Of a stretch of 64,000 nt of DNA, positions 54,078-61,985 are shown piece by piece (the stretch's first letter is position 1; each line of letters opens with the position of its first letter). Both the position numbers and the translations under genes were made by a program. The notes under the pieces are model-generated. The model had not been told where the DNA came from. It did no database searches and was given only the letters and a program-made list of their open reading frames with translations. This DNA is from Ruminiclostridium herbifermentans (GTDB lineage: Bacteria > Bacillota > Clostridia > Acetivibrionales > DSM-1351): assembly GCF_005473905.2 (NCBI RefSeq), contig NZ_CP061336.1, forward strand, positions 3,712,501 through 3,776,500, given 5' to 3'.

Positions 54078-55391
54078 TCATTTCTCCTCAAAAACACCTT
54101 CAAACCTGCTTTTTTCAACTTCACTATAATTCCCAACTCCAAAATAACACATATTTGATTTCAATTCACAAATTATATCATTCAAATTATTAGGATCAAT
54201 ACTGACCTTTTCATCGGGATTTGAAAACAGTTCTTTAAAATTCAAGCCTAGTATATGTGTTGAGCCTAGGAAAGTAGCTAGTCTTTCTTTTTTCTCAAGA
54301 GAAAGGTAAAATTCTGTGATAAACTTTTCATATGCAATTTTTAGTTCCTGTTGACTAATATCTTTTGCCTCAAATCGGTCAAGTTCATCTTTCAAAGTTC
54401 TGCCTACTACCTCAGGTTCATTACTGACAATCCTAATAATCAGAGTACTTGGCTTTCCTATTTCTACAGAGACATTAACAATATATGCTTCCCCCATCTT
54501 CCGTCTGATATTATCATTCAACCTTTTTTCCAATAAACCCCTGATAAAGTACAAATCGATTATGTCACGGCTGTTAACCGCTTCATATTTGCTTAATGTA
54601 ATTATTGATTTTTCACCTTCAGCAATAAAATATACTTTTTTACTTTCTTGAGAAATAGGTGGCTCGCTAATGTATTCATTTTCTTTGTTCTGTGAAAGAG
54701 AAATACCTTTTAGAGTTTTTAAAATTCGGCTCTTAGGAATATTTCCTGCAACGACCAGACTAAGCTTACCCCTCTTTATATTTTGTTCATAATACTTTTT
54801 TAATGAATCCAAGCTTAATTCCAATTGACTGCTACTCTCTTTTATATCAATATTCGAACTTTTTTGTTCTTCATTTCCGAAATAAATATTTTTTATCCTT
54901 TCCAAAACTTTTTCGCTCGTTAAAGTCTTTGAAGCTTGTGTTAAGTAATTATTCTGACATTCTTTAAACGCGTTATCTGTAATACTGCATTCGAATACCA
55001 ATTCCTTAAGCAAATCACTTGCCAAATCGTAGTCCTTCAATAGGAACTTACTTGTTATAGAACCATAGTTCTGGTTGTACCCGCTTGTGATACTAATCCC
55101 ATTTTCCTGCATAATGGTCTTAATCTCCTTTGCGGAGTACTTTTTTGTATCTGAACCTAACATTATATTAGTTATATACCAGTTGGCTTCTTCTGGATAA
55201 ATTTCCTGATCATACCCACATTTATAGTAAAAACTCATTACTATATTTCTGCTCAAATCATTTTTAATTTGTATTATATCTATGTTTTTGTAACTAAATT
55301 CTTCATACACACTACTCTGAGAAGTATTACAGCCAGTAAACCATATACATATACACACAAGGGATGCTAGCACTGAAATTATACGATTCAT
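54078..55391 (-). CDS. M16 family lipoprotein without the HxxEH zinc site
   Basis: A protein of about 437 residues. A lipoprotein signal (ASLVCICIWFTGC) suggests it is anchored outside the membrane. The M16 fold is recognisable (SYKNIDIIQIKNDLSRNIVM, then KRGKLSLVVAGNIPKSRILKTL, as KLSLVVAGNIPKSRILK, and LEKRLNDNIRRKMGEAYIVNV). The position of the zinc site reads PEEANWYITNIMLGS with no HxxEH, so it is probably a non-catalytic partner. ATG 55391 lies after AAAGGAGGAG; longer starts to 55451 overlap the next M16 gene. It likely dimerises with one of the flanking active peptidases. Confidence 0.85.
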   Translation of the reverse strand: MNRIISVLASLVCICIWFTGCNTSQSSVYEEFSYKNIDIIQIKNDLSRNIVMSFYYKCGYDQEIYPEEANWYITNIMLGSDTKKYSAKEIKTIMQENGISITSGYNQNYGSITSKFLLKDYDLASDLLKELVFECSITDNAFKECQNNYLTQASKTLTSEKVLERIKNIYFGNEEQKSSNIDIKESSSQLELSLDSLKKYYEQNIKRGKLSLVVAGNIPKSRILKTLKGISLSQNKENEYISEPPISQESKKVYFIAEGEKSIITLSKYEAVNSRDIIDLYFIRGLLEKRLNDNIRRKMGEAYIVNVSVEIGKPSTLIIRIVSNEPEVVGRTLKDELDRFEAKDISQQELKIAYEKFITEFYLSLEKKERLATFLGSTHILGLNFKELFSNPDEKVSIDPNNLNDIICELKSNMCYFGVGNYSEVEKSRFEGVFEEK

Positions 55392-55396
55392 TGTAC

Positions 55397-56800
55397 TTAT
55401 TTCTCCTCCTTTAGTGTATGCAAATACTGGGGATTTGCATATGAACCCCAAATATATCCACTAGATATAAGGTATTTCTCCCCAAAATTCTCAATATCGT
55501 TTCTGCTGACTTTTTTAACAATTTTCAAGTATTTCTCTACATGCTCCAAATCTTTTGACGCCCATACTATTGCAATTAATTTCGCTACTTCAGATGGGCA
55601 CTCAAATGCGTTTATCCAATCATATACTATTTTATTCTTTGTACGCTGGAGGAGCTCTTTAGTTATGAAGTAGTAGTTTGTCTTATTTTGAACAACACTT
55701 TTTATATGTTCCTTCGCTTTTAAAATATCCTCTTTTTTTACAGTAGCATATATTACAATAGGTCCATCATGCTTTTCAGATTTATAATATACATAAAACC
55801 TTTTAACATATCCATTCTTCATAATTTCATTATAAAAGGCTGAATTCGAATCGGATGCAGCAGCACAAAAAACGTCTGCTATACATGCATCTTTTTCATC
55901 ATCTGAAAGTCCAGGTCCATTCCATACCATAAGCAGTGTAGTATATATGCCTTCAGAATCTACAGGCAACAATACTTGTCCTTCATCAGTCAATTTTTTT
56001 GTCACACCTTCTGGCTCAATAATCTTGTTTTCACCAGCCCATTCCCCGAATTCATTCTCTATTTCTCTCCTAATGTCAAATCCGGCAATATCGCCAGAAG
56101 CCACAACAAGTGCACGTGATGGTACAAAGTAATGCTCACAGATAGTATATAAATCCTTAATTTCTACATTATTTATTATATCACTATCTCCAATTATATC
56201 CAATTTATACGAATCTTCCCCCCAACTTTTGCTTAAAATATCACTGAAAATGGTATCTGTTATTTCTGCTGTACGATGTTGTGCTTCATATAATATAACT
56301 TTGCGTTCCTTCTCAAATACATCATTATCCAATTTTGGATTTATCATCATTTTTTTTAGAATGCCCAAACCTTGCTTCCAAAACCTTTTTTGAACGCTTA
56401 TTTTAAATATCATATAGTCTTGTGAAGTATAAGCATTTGCCACAGCCCCATTTTCCTGCAGCTGCTTCTGTATCCCTGGTTCTAAAATTAGCATATGCTC
56501 TAAGTAATGAAACAATCCCCTATTATCATTATTCTGGTACAATGAACCACATTTAATTGCACCAACAAAAGTAATTATGTTAGACTTTCCTCCATCTACC
56601 TCTACTACACTTAGACCATTTTCAAAATTGTATTTGTTAAGTTTGGGAATATAGGTATCCATTGAGGTATGGATATTCCCCAGTAGATAATACCCAATAA
56701 GAACCAACCCAAATACTACAGAAATCCATAATTTTTTTACTTTAATTGTGTCAGGCGATAATAAAACATTCCCCTGTGCGTCGGAGTTTATTTTCTGCAC
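55397..56800 (-). CDS. Membrane-anchored M16 family zinc peptidase
   Basis: A 467-residue protein. One N-terminal membrane helix (LWISVVFGLVLIGYYLLG, about 25-42) is followed by an intact HxxEH in GLFHYLEHMLILEPG (about 97-101), with EKERKVILYEAQHR further on. It starts at GTG 56800 with GGAGG seven bases upstream and overlaps the previous radical SAM gene by 13 bases. It is the second active-looking M16 of the cluster, presumably facing outward or inward according to its single helix. Its role may be leader processing coupled to export. Confidence 0.9.
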   Translation of the reverse strand: MQKINSDAQGNVLLSPDTIKVKKLWISVVFGLVLIGYYLLGNIHTSMDTYIPKLNKYNFENGLSVVEVDGGKSNIITFVGAIKCGSLYQNNDNRGLFHYLEHMLILEPGIQKQLQENGAVANAYTSQDYMIFKISVQKRFWKQGLGILKKMMINPKLDNDVFEKERKVILYEAQHRTAEITDTIFSDILSKSWGEDSYKLDIIGDSDIINNVEIKDLYTICEHYFVPSRALVVASGDIAGFDIRREIENEFGEWAGENKIIEPEGVTKKLTDEGQVLLPVDSEGIYTTLLMVWNGPGLSDDEKDACIADVFCAAASDSNSAFYNEIMKNGYVKRFYVYYKSEKHDGPIVIYATVKKEDILKAKEHIKSVVQNKTNYYFITKELLQRTKNKIVYDWINAFECPSEVAKLIAIVWASKDLEHVEKYLKIVKKVSRNDIENFGEKYLISSGYIWGSYANPQYLHTLKEEK

Positions 56801-57786
56801 TGTCTTGCCTCCTGAAGGGTTTGTATTTTAGTTAAGGCACTCATGAACTTTTTTAGATCAGTTAAAGGAACAAATTCTTCCTGTCCATAGTTGGAGATAT
56901 ATTCCTCCCATACCCCTTCACACAACATATTCATTAAACATTCCTTACATATATCTGCTTTTGATTTAATTTCGATTCGCAGTTTCTTCCAGTCAAATTT
57001 TGGTTGGTTTACAGGATCCCCTATCATCTTATAATTTTTAGCTCTTAGTTCTGCAACAAATTCCTCATATCCCTCCAAAAAGCAAAATGGCACAGTTTCA
57101 GTATCAACGTCCATGAAATGTTCCTTTGCATAATTAAGAGTTTCCACCACGCTATCCCTTATACTCTTGTACGTGGGAACATAATTAAAAAATCTCTCAT
57201 CTCTTATACCCGAATGTGGAAAAGCAATATTAATCCTTTTAACTCCTAAACTTTCAAACAGCATTACTGTTTCTTTCAGATAAGAAAAATTAATTTTAGA
57301 CAATACAATTTTCCCAATAATGTTTCCACCTAAACTGACTATGTTCTCAATGCCTTTTACAGTCTCATCAAAACTACCAGCTTTTCTCGTCACTTTATCA
57401 TGTATATCGGAATTGGGACCATGAAGAGCAATTGTGAAAAAAATGGGATAACATGAAACCAATTTTTTAGCAAAATTCATATCAGAAAGCTTTCTTCCAT
57501 TCGTTTGCAGTTGAATTCTATTTATTCCCTTGTTCATTATGTAATCACACAAATTTATAAAGTCTGGGCGAATAGTAGCCTCTCCCCCAGTTATAACTAT
57601 CTCATGGTATTTCTCAGCAGAGTTTTCAAACATTTTGTATGATTCATCTATTTCCTGCATGCATTCGGAAGTTGTCCTATCTAGCGGTTTTTTTATTTGC
57701 TTTAGCTGATTTTTGTTCAACTCGATAATACAGTGAGCACACTGGTTATTGCAACTATAACCGACCTTTAAATCAAAAACAAACAT
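56788..57786 (-). CDS. Radical SAM/SPASM enzyme
   Basis: A protein of about 332 residues. VGYSCNNQCAHCIIELNKN holds the CxxxCxxC (Cys12, 16, 19), and EIVITGGEATIRPDF the SAM site; the rest of the barrel is complete. The C-terminus has only one clear Cys set (DICKECLMNMLCEGVWEEY), like a reduced SPASM. ATG 57786 has GGAG 8 bases upstream; an in-frame GTG at 57795 overlaps it. It lies between an HxsB-like gene and the M16 peptidases. It could fill the place of HxsC, the second radical SAM protein of His-Xaa-Ser systems, though the match to HxsC is not clear. Confidence 0.87.
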   Translation of the reverse strand: MFVFDLKVGYSCNNQCAHCIIELNKNQLKQIKKPLDRTTSECMQEIDESYKMFENSAEKYHEIVITGGEATIRPDFINLCDYIMNKGINRIQLQTNGRKLSDMNFAKKLVSCYPIFFTIALHGPNSDIHDKVTRKAGSFDETVKGIENIVSLGGNIIGKIVLSKINFSYLKETVMLFESLGVKRINIAFPHSGIRDERFFNYVPTYKSIRDSVVETLNYAKEHFMDVDTETVPFCFLEGYEEFVAELRAKNYKMIGDPVNQPKFDWKKLRIEIKSKADICKECLMNMLCEGVWEEYISNYGQEEFVPLTDLKKFMSALTKIQTLQEARQCRK

Positions 57787-57807
57787 TTTCAACACTCCTT
57801 TTATTTA

Positions 57808-59250
57808 TTAACTTTGTCTATCTAACCTGCTTTGCAACATATATCCCATAATGAATTGTTTTACACTTGCCTGTTCATATATTATCTTATTAAAAACATA
57901 ATCAAACACAGTTCTATTCTTTTTACACCTGTTAGTTTTATTAAGCTTAATGTTATAACTTCTCTGTTGTGCATACCCTAAAACAGGGCAAACGCCACAA
58001 AACGGCTTGTATACACAGGAGTCACAATAATATCCTTCTGCAATCGAAGCCATTATTATCTCCTTAGATTTTCTTTTTTGTATCAAGCCATTGTAGTTAT
58101 CCTCAAATACATTACCAATTATGAAATCGTCCATAACCCTAGCTTCATCGCAGCAATATATGTCACCATTATAGTTGTAAACAACCTGTCCCCTAATAGC
58201 TCCACATGGATTTGTTAAATCTAGAAAATCAACATTTTTATTCGTAAGAATTTTTTTAAAAGCTAAAACCACATATCTCTCAGCAATATAAACCCCCTTG
58301 CCCAGCAATTCGAATGTGTAATCAACACATTTCTTCCAAAAATCAATAAACTCTTCCATGGTGTATCCAATAGTATCCCACACTTCTACGGCATAGCCTA
58401 GATAATCCAATGGTTTTATTTGTATCTCTGTTTGCCCCCATCTCACATATTCATCAATAATTTCCTTCCAATATGGTAAGGATTGTCTCGTTGTCACCAT
58501 CAACATCCCAACCTTTATACCTTTCTCAAAACACCTCTTAATCCAATATGTAACCTGCTTGTATGTTCCTACATCACGGTGCACATACTTTCTGTTTTGG
58601 TCATGAACATATTCTGGTCCGTCCAAAGATGTACACAAATGAATGACGTCCTTGTTCTCATAAATAAATTGAAGAAAGTCTTCGTCCATTGCTATAAAGT
58701 TGGAAATAAGGGCAATCTTATATTTTTTTCTATATTTCTGGTTCAATACGGCAGCATATTCGCAAGTTTTCTTAATCAATGGTTTATTCAAGAGAGGTTC
58801 TCCGCCCTGAAATTCAATAGTTATAGTATGATTTGGAGACTGAAAAATAAATTCAAGAGTTCTCTTCAGTGTATCTTCTTTCATATCATAATAGTTGCCA
58901 TCAGTTATAGAAGCAGCCTCTGAATGGCAGTATGAACACCTAAGATTACAACGTATTGTAGGTACAATAATGTGTAAAGCTGCTCCCTTTTCTATACTCT
59001 CATATCTTCTATGGTATTGGTTAATAATGCTACCATAATTTGATGAAGTAATCAGAAGCCCTCTCTGTTCCGCTTCATTATATAGAGTTTCGTCCATATT
59101 TTCCTCTGTAAAATGTCTGTACTCCTCGTCACTAAAAATCATCCACGTACCATGATCTGTAGTAAGCAACTTTTTATTTCCTATGTCCCTACTTCTATAA
59201 AAATTTATCAAATATTTCTTATGTTCAAGTTCTTTTTCTATATAATCCAA
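57808..59250 (-). CDS. HxsB-like radical SAM maturase
   Basis: A 480-residue radical SAM protein closely matching the HxsB pattern. An N-terminal domain has KLLTTDHGTWMIFSDEEY; then LHIIVPTIRCNLRCSYCHSE with CxxxCxxC (about 103-110), ITIEFQGGEPLLNKPLI, and a C-terminal SPASM with YYCDSCVYKPFCGVCPVLGY. HxsB is the maturase of His-Xaa-Ser systems, and the HxsD-like partner is encoded just upstream. The start is TTG 59250, a few bases after the HxsD stop and coupled to it. It probably modifies the precursor peptide of this locus. Confidence 0.88.
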   Translation of the reverse strand: MDYIEKELEHKKYLINFYRSRDIGNKKLLTTDHGTWMIFSDEEYRHFTEENMDETLYNEAEQRGLLITSSNYGSIINQYHRRYESIEKGAALHIIVPTIRCNLRCSYCHSEAASITDGNYYDMKEDTLKRTLEFIFQSPNHTITIEFQGGEPLLNKPLIKKTCEYAAVLNQKYRKKYKIALISNFIAMDEDFLQFIYENKDVIHLCTSLDGPEYVHDQNRKYVHRDVGTYKQVTYWIKRCFEKGIKVGMLMVTTRQSLPYWKEIIDEYVRWGQTEIQIKPLDYLGYAVEVWDTIGYTMEEFIDFWKKCVDYTFELLGKGVYIAERYVVLAFKKILTNKNVDFLDLTNPCGAIRGQVVYNYNGDIYCCDEARVMDDFIIGNVFEDNYNGLIQKRKSKEIIMASIAEGYYCDSCVYKPFCGVCPVLGYAQQRSYNIKLNKTNRCKKNRTVFDYVFNKIIYEQASVKQFIMGYMLQSRLDRQS

Positions 59251-59253
59251 TGG

Positions 59254-59628
59254 TCAATCCATCCTTTCTTGGCTGCAATCTTCATTTTTACAAACTGAAT
59301 TGGTTTTCGCGCATACCAAAACTCGTTCTAGAATTGTTTCTCTGATTTTTCGTTTTTCTATCATCATTTGATTGTAAAAGCTGTAATTTATTACCTCCTC
59401 GTTAAACTCATACACAAGATCTTCTATATTCTTTTGGTTACAACTAATTTCAACAGTAATTATATCGCTCTCTTCATTGTCTTTAGTTATAACAGTGTTG
59501 CAAATACCAATCATGAATTGTGCTACCCCATTTAATACATCTATACTGTAAAGGTCTGATCTATACTTTAGAATAGCTGAGTTTTCTGATACCTTAAGAA
59601 AATTACCTATATGATTCAGTTTTTGCAT
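59254..59628 (-). CDS. HxsD-like protein
   Basis: A 124-residue protein with the layout of HxsD: a central beta strand pair and helix (LYSIDVLNGVAQFMIGIC, TVEISCNQKNIEDLVYEFNE) then a helix with KRKIRETILERVLVCA, comparable to the LLNDYxLRE-type ending of the family. It has extra cysteines at the C-terminus (SVCKNEDCSQ). It has GGGGGA before its ATG and sits directly upstream of the HxsB-like gene. HxsD proteins are thought to assist the maturase or recognise the precursor. Assignment rests on pattern and on the HxsB neighbour. Confidence 0.7.
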   Translation of the reverse strand: MQKLNHIGNFLKVSENSAILKYRSDLYSIDVLNGVAQFMIGICNTVITKDNEESDIITVEISCNQKNIEDLVYEFNEEVINYSFYNQMMIEKRKIRETILERVLVCAKTNSVCKNEDCSQERMD

Positions 59629-59642
59629 TTTATTAATTCCCC

Positions 59643-60857
59643 CTATGTTTTTTTGATATTTAACTTTGAATCAACATTTGATCTATTTCTAATAATTTTA
59701 GCCATTCTTTTGATAGGCATAAAGATTATTGGTAATAGGAAAAGCAAATTCAATATCGCCCTCTGGTTAAGATGCGAAATATCAAACTTGATAAAAAACT
59801 GTAAATCCAATATAATGAGTTGTCCTAAAAAGTACATTACATATACCAAAGATAAAGTCCCATATATGAGCATATAATATTCTTCACGTGTAAACTTTAT
59901 CCCCCTTTTAAGTTTAGGAACTATATCATGGAATATAAACTTGCTGGACCGTTCCTTGAGGTTATATATTCCCATTAAGTCCATTAGGCAATAATACCCA
60001 TCCCATTTCATCAATGGGTTTAAATTAAACACCATCCTCATATAAGAGGTCACAGCCGCCTGATAAAAAACTATACTATAAGACTGCGCGTAAAAGAAAA
60101 AAAATAATATCGAACATACTGAACCAGTTAAAAAATCACATAATGGTCCTACCAAACTGACAATGATTCTATGTTTCCTATCAGCCATCCATATATCACT
60201 AGTATTCACATAAAGCACTGGCATGAACATGTATATCATAATTCCAGCTTCTTTCACTTTACGGTTATAATGATAGCAAAACAAGGCATGCGACAGTTCA
60301 TGGAAAAATACCGGTATCATTACAGCAAAGTAAAGTATGACTATGCTTGTCAATTTTTTATCTACAAGTGGCGGTTTGTCCTTAATATAAAAGTAAAGCA
60401 ATAATCCTGTAACAGATATAAGTATAGCAATAAGCATCCAAATCTTATTAAAAAAAAGGTGTGCAACTTTGTAGTAAACAATTTCAAAAAAGTTTGCTAT
60501 ATGCTTTATAGGAAATCTAATTTCCAGTACCTTTTTCTTTGGCAAGAACTTTTTTGGATCACATTCGTAATTTTCTATAAGCCCTTTTTCACAAAAGTTA
60601 TTAATAATATTTTCTACATAACTTACGCTTACACGATTAAACCTTTCATAAAATGTATAATGAATATCTTGAATTGTCATAGTCCCATCAAGGCAATTCC
60701 AAATAAAATAGTCATATTCGTTTATTACCATATAAATATCATATTTTGAATTTTTTAATATGTATTCAACATTTTCCTTTTTTTTGTTATCAAATATCCG
60801 TATCTCAAAATTATCAATTCTTTTTAACTTTAAACTCAAATCCTTAGATACATACAT
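59643..60857 (-). CDS. Membrane M50-type peptidase with PqqD-like N-terminal domain
   Basis: A 404-residue membrane protein. Residues about 40-105 look like a PqqD-type winged-helix precursor-binding domain (YDYFIWNCLDGTMTIQDIHY, FCEKGLIENYE). Several membrane helices follow, with the zinc motif HELSH (FFHELSHALFCYHYN, about 186) and the second M50 motif NPLMKWDGYYCLMD near 285. Similar putative peptide zinc metalloproteases occur in bacteriocin and spore-killing clusters. It lies 14 bases upstream of the HxsD gene and may cleave the modified peptide in or near the membrane. Confidence 0.87.
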   Translation of the reverse strand: MYVSKDLSLKLKRIDNFEIRIFDNKKKENVEYILKNSKYDIYMVINEYDYFIWNCLDGTMTIQDIHYTFYERFNRVSVSYVENIINNFCEKGLIENYECDPKKFLPKKKVLEIRFPIKHIANFFEIVYYKVAHLFFNKIWMLIAILISVTGLLLYFYIKDKPPLVDKKLTSIVILYFAVMIPVFFHELSHALFCYHYNRKVKEAGIMIYMFMPVLYVNTSDIWMADRKHRIIVSLVGPLCDFLTGSVCSILFFFFYAQSYSIVFYQAAVTSYMRMVFNLNPLMKWDGYYCLMDLMGIYNLKERSSKFIFHDIVPKLKRGIKFTREEYYMLIYGTLSLVYVMYFLGQLIILDLQFFIKFDISHLNQRAILNLLFLLPIIFMPIKRMAKIIRNRSNVDSKLNIKKT

Positions 60858-60866
60858 TTTAAATCC

Positions 60867-61074
60867 TCACTTGAAAATTATAGTACGCAAATCATCACCA
60901 TAAAATATTTTGCTCCCTACTTTGATTTTGTAGAAGTTTATCATGTCAAACTCCTTATTTCTTAGTAATTCTTTATATAGACCCGTTATCTCTGTACTAT
61001 AAAGCTTAGTGAAAACTATTTTTTTGCATAGAATCGATCTCTCTTCCTTATACTCATTGTTAAAAAAATACCAT
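60867..61074 (-). CDS. Small reading frame broken by a T7 run
   Basis: From ATG 61074 a run of seven Ts throws the frame into a stop. With six Ts it would read on for 68 residues (MVFFNNEYKEERSILCKKIV then FTKLYSTEITGLYKELLRNK, ending GDDLRTIIFK) to the stop at 60867, nine bases before the M50 gene. The restored sequence has very protein-like composition. The last 25 codons, from ATG 60944, also have their own strong site (AAGGAG, 7 bases upstream) and could be translated alone. It may be a frameshifted gene, a slippage-controlled gene, an assembly error, or a small peptide of the cluster. I do not recognise the sequence. Confidence 0.4.
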
Positions 61075-61103
61075 TACTATTTGTATATATAACAACAGAA
61101 ATG

Positions 61104-61952
61104 TCATTTCTCCATGTTATTAATATAGTAATAAAGGTTATATTCAGAAACACTTTTTGATAGAATATCATCATAGTATAAGCCTATACCATGAGGGTTA
61201 TATTCATGAAACCTCATTGTGTCAGGATTCAAATTGCTTAATTCCAGATCGTTTACGAAACTGTGTACCCCATGATCAAATGGGAAATATAGAAACTTTT
61301 TAAAATCTTCCTGTCTAAAAGATATATAAAAGCCTCTGCTTTTTGACATTACATTAAGAACACGTTGACAGAAATAATTTGCCAGTTTTGCTTGAACAAT
61401 TTTATTTGTCTGGTAATCTTGATACCTAAAATGAATTTTCAGATTGTACCTTCCATCAAAAAAGAAGTCAATACCCAAAAGGATATCTTCATTTGTAATA
61501 AGATTTAAGATTTCAGTATTATAGCCTTGGGCTGTTAGTGCATCGAAAATAAGGTTTGGTGAGTTAAAAAATTCAAACCATACCTTGACTCTTGATTTCG
61601 ATTGATTCTGATGTAAATCTAATCCTAAATTTATTAGTTTCAATTTATTAAAGTCGGCACCTTCAATTAGACTTAATGCCTTTTCCAAATCAAGTTTTAT
61701 ACCTCTTAGAAGATTAACATTATAGAGAAACTTCATGCATTCCTTATATTTACTAATTAACTCCTGTGAAAAGACTAGGTTAAGTCTCGCTGGGTGGGTT
61801 ATTCCGTTGCTAACCTTATTTGTAAACTCAAGTTTAAAATTATCTATTTTTTTTATTAAATCCAAAAATAAAACTAAAACAGGATTCGTTATTAAGTCAC
61901 CATAAAACATTTCCTCAAGATATGGCTCAAGTATTTCGTATTCCTTCAGCAT
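61104..61952 (-). CDS. PatF/TruF/LynF-like peptide prenyltransferase
   Basis: A 282-residue protein resembling the ABBA-fold peptide prenyltransferases of cyanobactin clusters. The pattern KLINLGLDLHQNQSKSRVKV, followed by a bulky helical insert, then LLGIDFFFDGRYNLKIHFR (FDGR near 163-166) and a C-terminal LYYYINNMEK, parallels the G-x-D-L, D-F-x-F-D-G-R and L-Y-Y-Y landmarks I recall for TruF/PatF. Such enzymes put an isoprene on Tyr, Ser, Thr or Trp of peptides. GGAGGAG is near the ATG. It lies between the glycosyltransferase and the M50 peptidase. If correct, this is an unusual partner for a radical SAM locus. Assignment is from memory of the motif pattern only. Confidence 0.55.
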   Translation of the reverse strand: MLKEYEILEPYLEEMFYGDLITNPVLVLFLDLIKKIDNFKLEFTNKVSNGITHPARLNLVFSQELISKYKECMKFLYNVNLLRGIKLDLEKALSLIEGADFNKLKLINLGLDLHQNQSKSRVKVWFEFFNSPNLIFDALTAQGYNTEILNLITNEDILLGIDFFFDGRYNLKIHFRYQDYQTNKIVQAKLANYFCQRVLNVMSKSRGFYISFRQEDFKKFLYFPFDHGVHSFVNDLELSNLNPDTMRFHEYNPHGIGLYYDDILSKSVSEYNLYYYINNMEK

Positions 61953-61985
61953 AATATCTCCTCCAATTCTTCAAAAAGATTATTA

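Noticed and set aside
58483-58923. 146-codon plus-strand frame opposite the HxsB-like gene
   Set aside because: Antisense to a gene with intact radical SAM and SPASM motifs.
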